Shown: in pieces, positions 13,760 through 25,911 of the stretch
Numbering within the stretch: the stretch's first letter is position 1
Layout: the number at the start of each line of letters is the position of its first letter
Source: Climacteris rufus
Lineage: Eukaryota > Chordata > Aves > Passeriformes > Climacteridae
DNA: 64,000 nt
Assembly: GCA_013398175.1 (NCBI GenBank)
Contig: VZRZ01005146.1
Coordinates: 124,001-188,000 of the forward strand
Direction of reading: 5' to 3'
Program-made: the position numbers and the translations under genes
The notes under the pieces: model-generated
The model's input: the letters and a program-made list of their open reading frames with translations, nothing else
Told to the model about the DNA's origin: nothing
Databases searched by the model: none

Positions 13760-13990
13760 AAACTAAAGGAAGGTCAGTTCAGATTATGTTTAAGGAAGAA
13801 GTTTTTTACAATCAGGGTGGTGAGACACAGTAACAGGCTTCCCAGAGAGGTGGCAGATGCCCCATCCCTGGAAACATTCAAGGCTGGACCTTGGTTGCTC
13901 TGAACAACTCGACCTAGTTGGAGATGTCCCTGCTCATTGCTGGACCAGATGACCTTTAAGTGTTCCTTCCAACCCCAATTATTCTTTGAT
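13760..13990 (+). mobile_element. CR1 LINE, 3' end (~230 bp)
   Basis: This is the longest clear CR1 3' piece here. It starts in 'aactaaaggaaggtcag..cagatt', continues through 'aaggaagaagttttttac', 'cagagaggtggcagatgcccc' and 'aacattcaaggctggac', and ends in the 'ccttccaacccc' box with an attctttgat tail. The segment covers the end of the reverse-transcriptase reading frame and the 3' UTR. Many substitutions show that the copy is dead. Confidence 0.93.
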
Positions 13991-15649
13991 CCAATGAAAA
14001 CCTAGAGGCAAAAATGAGTCTCAGTGGACTGTATTTCACTGTTTAAGGCTTTGCTGGGAAACTCCTGCCACTGTTCTCTTTGAGTGCCACTGGGAGCTAT
14101 GGTGTCCTTTGCCACTGTGCAGTTGCTGACAGAGTTTTGGATGCTGTGGCATGCAGACGTGTGACCATTTTTACTTCTCAGTGTAAAGGATCACATCACC
14201 TGCATCAGCATCGTTTGTTTGAGGTCAATTGATTAGAAATCAAAGAAGTTGCACATATTTCTGTCAGCTGAAGATATGGCAAGTTCATTCTGCCAATTGG
14301 AAGCAAATGCAACTTGTCTTGTGTTCATCCTGAGCTTTGCAGTGTGGATGCTGTTGAAAACCTCATGGCTCCCTTCAGTTCAGCGTGATATTTCTGTCCT
14401 CTTGTGCACAGTGCACTCCAGGAGTATCTGCTGCCTGAGCAAATGTGAGTAATCCAGTGCTCCTGTAGGGCCCTTGGGGAGATTCAGACTAGACTAGGGC
14501 TTGCAAATGTGAGAAACAAAATGAATCACTAAATAGCACAGCCTTTATCTGGTAATTAATTAGTAGACAAAGTGCCTCAAAGAAAGAAATCAGCCTATGT
14601 ATGTACATGTATATGCACCTCTCCCTGTCATTATACATATGTGCAGTTATTTTAGTCACATAAGCCATGTATACAGCTAAATTTATCCTTCTGAGTCTGG
14701 TTTGTTCCCTGAGGAGACAGAAAGTCTCAGATTGTGGAGAACTGTGGAACATCTGCAACCTCGTTTCCTCAGTGCTTTGCCAGGTGGCCTGGGGTAAACA
14801 GACACAGGGCAGAGGCTGCTTTTGGTACCTAAGGAGAAGTGGGTCCCACCCTCAAAGCTGTGTAGAAGCAGAACATTTCCAGAACTACTTCCTCAGTAAG
14901 GCTTTTTTGGGACCCCATAAGATCTGACAGTGTGGGTGCAAATGTTTTCAGTTTTCCCAGAGGAGAACCCTCACCCAGGGTGTGAAACACCAACCATGGA
15001 CTGTCTAAAGGAGCACAATGGTACAGATATTTTAATGTAAGCAAGTGAATGTAATCTTTACAGAAAGGAAGGACTATGCAGAACGTATTCATTGGTGACA
15101 TTTACTGGTCCCCCTGTTATGGCATGCACTATGATATTTTGCAAGGATTTTAAAAATAATTGAAATGGGTATTGATAAATAAACAAAAATTACTAGGAAA
15201 AGTATGTTCAAAATCCTGAAACCCTAGTTTTTATTCATGCTTAGCCGATCAGTCTTTACAATCAGATCACAGAGTAGGCCAATGTGTTTTTAATATCCAA
15301 CAGAATTGTTAATATATTTCTTTGACATTGCCTTGAGGACCAGGCTGAGGATTCCAGTTTCCACTGGATCACTGAGAGTTATGGGAAAACAGTGGTCAGT
15401 GCACTCTAAATTAGAGTACAAAAACTATCTTATGTTGACAGCTCCCCAAAAGCTGTTGTTAGTAGGGGATTATTGAACAGGGATGTTTCTAGAAGTGAGA
15501 CAAAGCAATAGAAACCATCTGAGTATTTGTCAGAATCTTTTATGAATGAAACTGGAAAAAAAAATTGCTGATAAAATTTGGGGAAAACTCTGAAGCTGGT
15601 AGTCTAGTCAGGAATAAGAACTGCATGGCCAAGCAGAAGCACAACTGTC
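13991..15649. other. Non-coding, nothing recognised
   Basis: Unique AT-rich sequence between two CR1 pieces. A ta/tg-rich patch lies at 14596-14645 (tatgtacatgtatatgc). Open frames stay below 91 codons. Confidence 0.55.
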
Positions 15650-15935
15650 TTGATAAAATATATTGTAATGCAGCCAAATGCAGTACACACATGGACTAAG
15701 AGAGAAATAATTAATTTAGACTTATCCAGAGACCACTGTGGAAAAACTCATCAGACTGAGTTGTGCTGTCATGGTTTATCCAAGGGGTTACTAGGGACCA
15801 GAAACACTTTGAGTTTAGTGTGGAGGCAATTCTACTCAAACAAGAAAAAAAATACTCAGTTTTGGTGTCCGTAATTGACAGAAATACCATTACAATGATT
15901 TGAGGATTAAAGAAAATGCCTCCACAGGCAAAACC
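15650..15935 (+). pseudogene. Decayed CR1/L3-like reverse-transcriptase 3' end
   Basis: A start-like block, 'attgtaatgcagccaaatgca', resembles the 'aaatgcaa' region of old sauropsid CR1/L3-like elements. A frame open from 15650 to 15874 then ends in the peptide NTQFWCP, similar to the (C)VQFWCPQ motif near the end of CR1 ORF2. The following 'caatgatttgaggattaaagaaaatgcc' matches the atgattaaaggattagaa region that normally follows it. The middle is about 90 bp shorter than a typical CR1 and barely alignable, so an internal deletion is likely. The relic is older than the other CR1 tails in this window. Family assignment is from memory of the consensus and is moderately sure. Confidence 0.5.
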
Positions 15936-16398
15936 TTTGGGACTTACAGTGTTCTGTGTTCAGTGAGCCAAAGGGAAGTGGTTGAACTGTTTGCAACATC
16001 TATGCACCTACTCATGAAGAAAGTACCAAATTCTAAAGTGTTCTTTCAGCTTGTGGAGAATATTTTAGTGAGTGTCTAAGTGCTGAAGCCAGACTGCTTC
16101 AAGTTGATGATGAAGTCTGAGTTTTAACAATAATGATAATTAACTTCTGAAGCAAAAAATGGCAAGAGAAACAGCCATTTCTCCATCTCATATTGTCTCA
16201 TACCAGCATTGGTGGTATTTCTAGAGACAGAAAAGTACTCTACTATTGCACAAATGAAAATCCTTATCCCAATATCAGATAACTGGGAGAAATGCAGTGT
16301 CCTGTGAGAAAAGTTATGCAAATTGATTCAAAAGCCCTGTTTTTTCCTTAAAACTCTGTGAGCAAAATTGCACATTGGACTATTTCAGGTTCAGCTAT

Positions 16399-16596
16399 TT
16401 AAACATTATGAATATTTTGTGCTAACAGGTTTTCCTGAATTGCATCAACTAGACATACGACAAAGACTGTGAAGGAATCCAAGGACACATCTACATCTTC
16501 AGGCACAAACAGATGCCTGTGAAATGTTGATTTGGTGTCTGGCTTTCCAGCATACACCAATGGTAGTGAAACTCTACATTTACCTACTGGATGCAT
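16399..16596 (-). other. Short open frame, probably not coding
   Basis: A 65-codon frame with a real ATG (conceptual start MHPVGKCRVSL) and a mixed, protein-like composition. No domain is recognised. It lacks convincing splice signals: a possible donor (tag|gtaaat) sits just inside its own start, and there is no pyrimidine-rich acceptor. It could be a decayed exon or chance; chance is more likely. Confidence 0.15.
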
Positions 16597-16817
16597 TGTA
16601 GTTATCCCAGTTTCTCAAACCCCCAGAGAAATCGCTCTCAATATCCAGCACGAGTTACTAATCAAGCCACTGCTAATCAAATGTAATTAGAGTAGCCCTC
16701 TAATTAAGCTCTGGACTTCACAGGACTTGAAAGAGATGTCAGAGGTAGTAGCCTTCATAAGGGCTGCAAGGAGATTGCAATGGAAATGCTAACGTATATA
16801 TGTTCATTTTCTTAAAT

Positions 16818-16898
16818 GATTCTGTAATTCTGTGGTTGAACTACACAATCTTAGAGGTCTTTTCCAACCTAAATGATTCTCTGATTCTCTGATTTTCT
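16818..16898 (+). mobile_element. CR1 LINE, 3' tail
   Basis: The terminal CR1 box 'tggttgaactacacaatcttagaggtc' is followed by 'ttttccaacct' and a run of attctctg units. Only the last 80 bp or so are preserved. Confidence 0.88.
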
Positions 16899-19169
16899 AT
16901 CTGTCTGGTTCCTGACTGGACTCCTTCTGTCTAGTTTCAGTTTCAAAATAATTTTCATTCAATGCTTTGAGCCCTGCATTTTACCAGTTTAAAAGAAACA
17001 GTCTCCCTATTGCAAAGAGCTTTTCCTGTGTCACCAGTGAAGAGTTCAAACAACTTATTTATTTTAGATGCCTGGCTCAAGTCAAAGGTGACCTCTCACT
17101 GCTTTCAAGCAGGATACATCTCCTGGCCAACTGGTCAGGCTGGGATGGCCAGCGGAGCAGCATGTGCTCCTCCTGGCTCAGCAGCAAGTAAGACAATACT
17201 GGGACACTGCAGAGGGTGAGGAGACACAGGAGATCAGGGATGGGCCTGAGGTATCCTGAGGGCAGCGACAATGAGTGCACAGTCTGCAATGAGAGGGGGT
17301 GGGAGTGAGATCAGGAACACGTCGGAGCTGTTGTTTTTGGGGTGGCACAGTACAAGGGACAGGGCAGACATGACCATAATATCCACTGTGCACCGAGCTC
17401 AGGCTGAGGCTGCAAGGTGATGCTTCAAACGAGGGCAGAGAGTATTTAGCACCTTCCCATGCCAAGGTCCTCACTGCTGATCCTTGAATATCTTTTCTAC
17501 CCAGCCAAGTCAGCTTGTGCTTGGGAGAGATTTAGTATCAAACATAGTGTGAAATTCAATCTCTCCTGTTAGACGAGCTCTGACAATGGAGCTGCCATGT
17601 GCTTGGTGGGTCATGTCAACCTTAATTTACTGCCCCTGGGTGCTGTGGAAATGTCTCAAGACTGTCACACTCCCACACTGCTGAGCTCTTGGCTTGTACA
17701 CAGGAACCAGGCAGAAGGTAATCACAGGAATGGGGCCTTTTACAGGGAGGAAAAAAAGCATTCAAAAGCAGCCACAGGCACCCTCCAGTATTATTTGAAA
17801 CTGTTTAATTTTATGTGGAGTGGTACATTACTGATAACACAGCAAGCCACTAAATGACAAAAAAAATCAGAGTTGGTAAAAGAGGAATGCTTGGAATGTT
17901 CAAGGAAAAGAGGTGAGAGGGAAGAAGCATTATATTTAATTCATAATCAGGGGAGAATGCAAGTGAAAAGAGTGTCAGATGACCTCTCCTCAAGTGTCAA
18001 ATCCACTTAGACTGAAAGAAAGGAGGTTAATTTCCTTTGCCATACATAAAATACACACAAAACTTCAATTTTTAAAATTTTTCAATAATAAATAGTCAAT
18101 AGCATCTTTCATCTGAGTCAGTTTCAATGTCTTTCTCATGCCCTAATCCAGGCATTATTGCTGCTGTTTGATTCAGGCTACTCTTCCCACAGCTATAGAC
18201 TCACAGCACATGTGAGGTTAATTCTGCAATTTTAGTTCCATTTCCCACTGAACATTCTTTTTGTGTATTTCAAACAGTGCAAGCAAAGAGACATTGTTTT
18301 ACTTGTAGAAACCAAGCATTAGGAAATCAGGACTGAAATGGCAGGACTCCCCCATTAAAGATGAAATACAGATGCTGTATGGTGCAGTTTGTAGGCAGAC
18401 TGTGCACAGTAAAACTCCCTGAGCCTGTGTAAGCTCCTGGGCCCAAGAGGATTTGCCTGTCCCCACACTGCCCCTCTCTGCAGTGCAGAGATACCTTGTT
18501 TTGTTCTCAGTTCTTTGGCATCGGATGAAAGTCCATGCACTGCTCTATATCAGATTAGTGGTCTGAATGGGAAGTCAGATTTAAATAGTTTTAAGACAGA
18601 GGAAATCTTTCTAAATAAATATCACAAAAGCCAAATATTCATCAAAATACTGTTTGTATAGGAAAGAAGCCAGTAAAATGATGCATAAAGGTGCTGAGCT
18701 ATGCTGTAAGCTTACTGAGCTTCCTGACACAGACCCCTCTGATGCAGGTTGTGGAGGCTTCCCCAGAAACAGCCAGCAGGACCTTCTTGAGCAACATTAG
18801 TTTGGGGAATGAAACTGTGGGGTTTATAATGAATGTTCCAGATGGGTCTGCCAGAAACCCAGCTTTCATTCCCTGCTGTTAATCGAGATAGGGAGGTTTA
18901 GCTCCAAGAGGATCTGTCTGATACACTGTGAGGATCCCTCTCACCTCTGCTCCCAGGATTTAAATGCAAAATATGTATGTGGCTCCTTGGACATGCATTC
19001 TTTGTCCTCTCCCCCTGTAGTACCCTAACCCCTCTGCTACAGGATCTCTCTGGCCACATGAATTTTGTGGTCCCTTGTCAGACAGAAACACAAGATCAGT
19101 GGAAGACATGGTGGGTCTGAAAGGCAGTTGTGCCTACTGCTCTCCAACAGTGGGAGATCTGAACCACCT

Positions 19170-19230
19170 CAGTCAGAGCTGGAAATTGAACCAAGGACTC
19201 CCACAATCTGTTTTCCCTGCTGATTCTTAA
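19170..19230 (-). repeat. Possible MIR-like SINE relic
   Basis: The words 'agtcagagctggaaattgaaccaaggactcc' resemble, read on this strand, the complement of the tRNA-related part of amniote MIR elements (...gagctgggaattgaacccagg...). Only about 30 bp align well, so the call is weak. Confidence 0.35.
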
Positions 19231-20073
19231 ATAAAAGCACAATGTTACTCCCTCTGGAAATGACAGACAGGTCCTGTAAAGAGCAGGGGGATCAATGATG
19301 TTAAGGGCTCCAATTTGGGGTGAAGTTTTGCATCAGTCTCTAGTTTGCTTGAAACCTCATCAAAAATCATGCAGCACCCTGATCGGCCCTGGCACAAAGT
19401 TATACTGGTACAACCTCAGGTTGGAAATTATCTCACCGGCCTTCATTTATCTCAATATATACCCTTGAATCCAACCTAGTCATGTATGGTCCTGCTATGG
19501 CCAGTAAGGACAGACACCTCCAGATGGCAAATCATCCTATCCCAAGGGAAACGCCTAAGCCTCTACATGCTTTTCCCCATGGGCTACAGACATACTGGGT
19601 GACTGGTTCTGGCTAGATGGTTAAGGATTAATGAATTGAGTCCCAGCTCAAGCCACAGAGCCTTATTCTTTGTAGAAAAGCTTCTTTGGGTGGGTGAAAA
19701 CAGCATTTTCCCTAATGCATGCACTCACCACGCACTCACCATGCTCTCTGAGTAGGCCTGAGCCACACTCACGGCTCCTTTGAGCTGCAGCAACCTTTCG
19801 ATGTAAGGCTTATGTTCAAAGCTGCGTTCCGGCTTTCCATTTGTGCCACAAACAGGGCTGTACAGTGGTGAAAGGCTCTACTTTTTGTTACAGGATGGCA
19901 TTATTCTTGTTTCATTGTCTCTACTACTTGGGCAAAGGTTTATGGAAGAGGTGTGCCTGTCGCTCACTTGGCACCTGGTGCTGTCAGGCCTGGGAATGGT
20001 CTGATCTTTATTATCAAAGTGTTCCCTGGCCTCACAAATTGCCAGGTAAAATTCTATAGCTCATGAAGAAAGC

Positions 20074-20106
20074 TATACAAAGCATTCATAATGGTCCCTT
20101 CTGGCT
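20074..20106 (+). mobile_element. Possible ancient CR1 3' end scrap
   Basis: The 19-bp word cataatggtcccttctggc equals part of the 3' end of old turtle/bird CR1 copies (gatcataatggtcccttctggcctt). Flanks do not align, so this may be chance. Confidence 0.3.
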
Positions 20107-23100
20107 GTTCCACAACTTTTTTCTTCCTTAAATTAACTTCACATCTGTTTGATCCCTCTAAGTTCCTGTAATTTCAAAGGAGAATTGGACTTTCTGAAAT
20201 CAAGCCTTTAAAGCTCACTCTGAGATGGATGTGCAAAAACTAGAAGTCACTTCTTCTGATGAAGGTTTGCTCAAAGGTTCAAGGTACAATGTATATGAGT
20301 TCTTCCTTACAGGAGCAAGAAGTTAATAGAAAAATGAACTTAAATCCTAAATCGATCAAGGATCATAATGCCCTGTGCTGTGCATAAAATCACTTCCTCA
20401 TGCCATTGCCACAGCCCTCTGGTTTTCCACCAATTTTATACAGGCAGAAGTTTCCCCCCAATTTTCCTTTTGCTGCTGTTCAAATTCCACCACTCTTATG
20501 TAGCACTTTCTAAGTGTGCAATTCACAGTTGAATGGGAGGCAAAGTTGCAACCCAGGCTTTGGGGACTGGACTCACAAACATCCCAGTGTCCCTCCAAAC
20601 ACCTTCTTCTGCTTCCTCTCCTATCCTGGCTTGCAACACATGGAAAGTTTTTGTCATGGCGGACATTCTTGGGCAGGAAGGAAGCAAGGACTGTGGCCAG
20701 GAGCCATTGTGGCCACCTGCTTGGAGTTCACTTCAAAGGACAATGAATCAACAACCCCAACATGTAACCAACCAAGCTGAGCATGTCCACACACAGAGTT
20801 CCCCCAGTCTTTGGGGCTGGGGGTAAAAGACCTTTTTCCAGGCTGTGTCTGACCCAGGAGCCTCAAACAACAGCAGCAATAGGATGGTGCCAGCGAGAGC
20901 TGAGCCAACATTGTGTTGGATGTGCTCTGTGCTGCAGCACATCTGAGGCATGCCATTCTTCCCACATATACTGCTGTACCCACCCAGTTATGAAAGAGCA
21001 CTTGGCTGCCTGCCCTGCTGCTCCAACATTGCATCTTTATCCTGAATTAAACTCCAGTCCAAACTCTGCTAATGCCCCTTTCCATTATTGCTGTTTGGAA
21101 GAAGAGGACTCTAATGGTTTAACACCCTGGAAAGGCTCTGAGGCAAGTGCCAGCACAGCAAAAGGCAGGTGGACTTGTTGTTCCTGGTTCAGTGTACCTT
21201 GTGCAGGTTAGGACCAGTAATGGAAATACTACTAGAGAGGCAATAACTGATGATAACAACCACATTACTAAGCCAGGCTTTCTGGAAGATTTACTTTCTG
21301 GCTCTATTTATGTGCTGATATCCAGACCATTTCAAGGTGTAAAATCATATTTCCTGAAGAGAAGGGTCACTCACAAGGAGGAGTGAGGAAAGGCTGCTTG
21401 TAGGAATGCAGCAGCAATGGGGGCAAGGATCCTGGGTCCTCCAAGAGAAATAGCAAAGGGGTCCCTGCCTCTTTAGGGAAAGGCAGGATTACCTTATCTC
21501 CTAAAGTTACACGAGCAGCCAGGTGCTTGTGTATGCTGGTCACACCTTCCTTTTATTTATTATATTGTTCCTTCATGGCTGATCTCTCCACATTGGCCCT
21601 TATTATCTTTGCATGCAGAGTGTAACCTAACTCTGGGACCTGGCCCGACACCCTTTCTGTCCATGGGCCACTTAGGTAGAGCTTGGCAATTTACTGCAGG
21701 AGAATACCAGAAAATGGCCAGTGTGAATGGACCATTGTACCCAGACTGCCTTTATGGACAAGACCTCACATGCATCTACACTTGATCTATGTTATTAAAT
21801 GAAAGTGGTAAGGAAACAAGAAAGGGAAAACAAAAGACTCTAGATGTTAACTCCTGCAACCTTCAAAAAACAAGAGAAATATGGCCATTGTCAGCTCTTT
21901 GTATGCACTTAATCCAAATAGGGCCAAATATCACTGACAATGTTGTTTCTTCGTGTTTCTTATCAGAAAATGCTTCTATCGCCATTATATAGTATGTTCC
22001 TGGGACACCCTTTCCTGGGATGTGCTGAATAGTGTCACTCACTACAGTAACTGCTGGTCACCAAGCTCTAAGGGTCAGAAGGAGGTGACAGAGATGTATA
22101 AAACAGACATGACCTTTTCTCTATATATCTGAAACAAAATTTATGCAAAATTGAAGTGAAGCATTGAGGATAACTCAAATGCTGCTCCAGGTTCTGGTGA
22201 ATGCCATGCGAAAGGGTGAGGGTGAGGGGTCCAGCATGTCAAATGAGAGCACCAAGAATTTGTAAAAGCCTGTTTCTATTACCTGTGGGTTTGAGCTACA
22301 AGATGCAGCATTTGGCTCTGGATCTAAAGGTAATTGTTTATTGTGTATTTTATGACTGTTTACAAATGCGGTTTTAAGAAAACAATGGAATATGTAACAC
22401 ATTCTCTTTCCCCAGGTCTTTAGTTCATTAAGTTTGCATTATTTTAAGTGGCTAGACTAGAAATTTAAGTCATTGTTATTTATGTTAGAGATAAAGTTAA
22501 GATTCAGCTGAGCTCCAGGCTGCACTGTGAGAGTTGCTGTGTCAGGGTTTGAGAATGGTCTTGATCAGAAATACAAAAGGAGCAAGACAGGTTGATTAAT
22601 CCTATGATTAGATCTCATCACAAGCCCATAAGAACAGGCCTCCACTCATGATCCTACTGCAAAATCCTTGTGTGGCCACAGTCAGCCTTTAAAGTATTTA
22701 TGAAAAAACAAACAAAAAAAACCCAAACCAAAATCCAACAAATGCAAAACAAACCACATTTAAGGTGCTGACATTTAGGGAGACCTAGATTCCCTGGTAG
22801 ATTTCAGTGCCGTAATGTTGAGATTAATTTTATGGTATTTTCTGCCATGTATGGGGCAAACTTCAGCAATTCCCACCTGCTGAGACCTTCACTTAGCTCA
22901 GCATGAGAGATTTAGCCCAGGTGTGTAATGGCTGAAGGTTGTTTACTTGGTGTTCAATGGCTTATTTGGCAACCATTGCTACTGAAACATCATACCAGTT
23001 AGCAAAAACTAAAAGGAGAGATGTTTTGCTTATAGAACACGAAGGGGATGCAGAAATTATGGACAATGCCCCCAGCTGTCCTGCAGACTTGCTGGGTGAT

Positions 23101-23959
23101 TGCGGGGGAGTTTGCTAAACTCTCAATGCCACTTAACAATAATCCTTCCTTCTTCCTACTCTTTGTGTTGCCTATTTAGTTTGTCAAATCTCCAAGGCAG
23201 AAAACATCCACGTGAGATGTGCCTTGGCTCCTGTCACAAGGCCATTGTCAGGTGAGGAACTTTTGGGTGCAAATGTGTTGGAATAGCTCACATACATGAT
23301 AACCAGAAACAGAACCTTTGTTGAGCAGAAAGAAAAGACCATGGAGCTGGAATGGGCAGGAAGATTACACTCCTCATGCTGAGAAGTGCTGCCCCAAGGT
23401 AGATGGGGAGTTGCAGAGGAGCTTGCCTTGCCAATGAACACTCTACATGTTCACAGAAGATTGTACACTATGCTGCAGGGCTGGCAAGCCAGGGCTTATC
23501 TGCTTCAGAACAAATTCTGATAGAGACTGGGTGCCATTTCTGTGCCTCAGGCTGCTGTAAGCTTTTCTCCTTCTCATAGGATCTCAATCCCAGGTAGGGT
23601 TCTAGCTACCCTGAAATGTAGGATCCATTGCAAAATCTGCAGGCAATGGTGCTGGCAACTTATGAGTTGCCTCTGGGCCTGGCATGTGCTTAAACTACTC
23701 ATGAGCTATCTGGGCTCCCTAGCTTGATTTCCATCCTTGTTTGACTCATACTTTATTTCAAGGATTGTTTGCATTTTTATGTCTCTGAGACTAGGTCCCG
23801 TGGGAATCCTTCCCAAACTCCCTACATTGACCTCCTGTTCTTCCAGCACATAACCCCTTCTCAGAAAAGGTCATTTGATTCTCCACCATAAATACATGAA
23901 TCAACACTTTATGCTTTTATGGGACTTTGCCTGAGTTTTCCAGTTTCCCAGCACCTCTG

Positions 23960-24097
23960 AAGGTGGGTTCAAGGTTTGATGGGGCCCCAAACAACATGGT
24001 CTAATGGGTGGCATGGCATCCTACCCATGGCAGGAGGTTGGAACTAGATGGTTTTTAAGGTCTCCTCCAACCCAAACTTTTCTATGATTTTATAATT
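23960..24097 (+). mobile_element. CR1 LINE, 3' end (~140 bp)
   Basis: Clear CR1 3' end: 'ggccccaaacaacatggtctaatggg', 'cctacccatggcaggaggttgg', 'aactagatggtttttaaggtc', 'ctccaacccaaac', then tctatgatttta. The small internal repeat ggtggcatggcatcc departs from the usual consensus. Non-coding and 5'-truncated. Confidence 0.93.
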
Positions 24098-24468
24098 TAG
24101 ACCATTGTGCTATAGTGAGGTTCAAGGGAAGAAGTCAGAGGAGCATTTTGAGAAAGCTTAACCAATTTTCCAATTAAATCATCAAGCAGTCAGTCACAGG
24201 CATTATCTTGGCCCCAACGTGTTAATTAACTCAACACCCACTATCTAAAATACCTAACCAAGTAGTTTACAGAGATGTATACCTCAGAGATGGGTAACAG
24301 GATGGGGTGATGGTACTGCTACAATTCTCTTCTGGACCTGTGGGGAGGTCAAGCACCTCTCTCAGGACTTTATCTGTACATGACTGAAATGATTTCAGTC
24401 CCACCCTAACTATGGAGGCCAGTCTGTGAAACTCAAGTTTATGCATTCTTAAAAGAGTGGACAGGAGT

Positions 24469-24501
24469 AAAAAAAAAAAATAAAAAAATAAAATAAAATT
24501 T
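24469..24501. repeat. A-rich low-complexity tract
   Basis: A run of A followed by (aaaat)-type units, with no element body next to it. It could be an old poly-A tail or slippage. Confidence 0.75.
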
Positions 24502-25289
24502 AAAGAAACATTACATATGCATAGGAATTCACAAGTAGTACCCACCAAAGCTCATTTCCATTTGCCTGCAGTTTCAAAATAAACAGTGCATCTCTGTGTT
24601 CATCCTTGCACTAGCAACCAGACCTAGTTTTTCAATAGGAACCCATAATGTCATAGGTGGTTCAGTGGAAAGGTCAATGCAAGTTGCTGACAGTCTTAAT
24701 TCGTTGCACTTTCAGGGCAGATGTTACTTCCTGTGACCAAGCACCAGGGCAGAGTAAGCAATGCCCACAGATGCATAACTAATGTACAGAAATCAAAGGC
24801 CTTTTTGCGTATATGTGGTCCACTAGCTGTCTGTTGGATGATATGTCTGGGCATGCACTTGATATTACCTGGTTAATCATCAAAGAAAGCATGTGCTCCT
24901 GAAAATAACCCAGAGAAATTATGCTTCCACTAAAAAGAGATGGATGTGCTGGCCAAAATCAGAGTACTGTTCCTGTGCCTCTGATCTGTGAGACAAGTAC
25001 CTTCAACAATGAAACATATAAAAGAATACACCTGTAAAATGTGTAAGATAATGGGCACATAAATTAACAAAAGCTTTGCAAAGATATATGGAAAATCCTC
25101 CAGGGTGGTGAAGGAGGAGTTGTTGGGGAGGTCAGGAGCCAAACACCCATGCTGACCCTTCCTGCTCCATCCCTGGTCTGTGGGGCACATACACCTGCCT
25201 CAGTTCAGGGAGAGAGGAGGCTCCTGAAGGGCTGTTGGGCACCAGCCCCAGCCTTTTACACATCTCAATGCTCTGTGGCTTCAGGAGTG
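24502..25289. other. Non-coding, nothing recognised
   Basis: AT-rich sequence leading into the unnamed dispersed repeat. No exon, promoter or repeat family was identified. Sequence from about 25080 becomes GC-richer and may be an unaligned part of the repeat that follows. Confidence 0.5.
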
Positions 25290-25540
25290 GAGTGGCTCTG
25301 GTGGGAAAGGATGGCTGCTCTGTGCTACTTGCTGCGAAATGAATGGACTGGCCAACACCTCCCAGCTCCTTGGCTAAAACCAGGGTGTCTCATACTCCTC
25401 TCTGATGTGGTTTGCACTTTACCAGAAATGCTGCAGCTGCTGGACCCAAAGAACAGAGAGCTCTGGTTTTTACAGCAAGAAAACATCACTGAGTCTTGCT
25501 GATTTGCAATAATGCTGCTCCATCATGGGTGTTATCCTGA
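25290..25540 (+). repeat. Unidentified dispersed repeat, copy A
   Basis: This segment aligns, with small gaps, to the reverse complement of 36095-36345. The core (25366-25450) is highly similar between the copies: 'ctccttggctaaaa', 'gggtgtct', 'gatgtggtttgcacttt' and 'ccagaaatgctgcagctgctgg' are shared. The flanks fall to roughly 65-70% by eye. In one frame the core reads DVVCTLPEMLQLL inside a 117-codon open frame (25149-25502). I do not recognise the family. An LTR, an internal part of an endogenous retrovirus-like element, or a non-autonomous repeat are all possible. No terminal TG..CA ends, primer-binding site or target-site duplication could be fixed. Confidence 0.7.
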
Positions 25541-25911
25541 GAAACTTAAATTCCTCAGTCCCTTAGGGCTTGTGGTGAAGTGAATGGCAAAGCTTCAATC
25601 AGATCAAGAGCAACAAAATTGGGATTTTATTCAGGTAGGTGTTTCTTTCCCCTCCCAGAAATGCAATGAGACCACATCCTCTGCTGTAATCAAACAACAC
25701 TTGTACTTGTCAGTCGCAGTTCCCCTGACCCTGCTCCAGCACACAAACCAACACACACATAGGTGCAGAGTCCAAATAAAAAAAACCAAACCAACCTAAC
25801 AAAGAACCCAACCAACTTTCTCTGAAATAATTTTGGCCAGACTCCTCTTATTTAATAAAAGGTTGTGATACAGTGCAACAATACATCCTGCATGCCAGAA
25901 CAGGAAGAATG
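25541..25911. other. Non-coding spacer
   Basis: Unique sequence between the unnamed repeat and the CpG-enriched block. It includes an A/C-rich stretch at about 25776-25812 and an aataaa word near 25855. Only about one CpG is present, which contrasts with the next block. Confidence 0.5.

Larger units (their letters stand above)
16899..23959. other. Non-coding, two weak ancient-repeat hints
   Basis: About 7 kb without a supported gene. Around 17060-17480 and 20400-21210 the DNA is GC-richer, and several frames of 70-142 codons are open simultaneously on both strands, which argues for composition rather than coding. Weak relics at 19170-19230 and 20074-20106 are listed separately. An A/C-rich stretch lies at 22704-22740. 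Confidence 0.5.

Noticed and set aside
20398..21211. Cluster of 66-142-codon frames on both strands
   Set aside because: Simultaneous openness on both strands in GC-richer DNA points to composition. No domain and no consistent frame.
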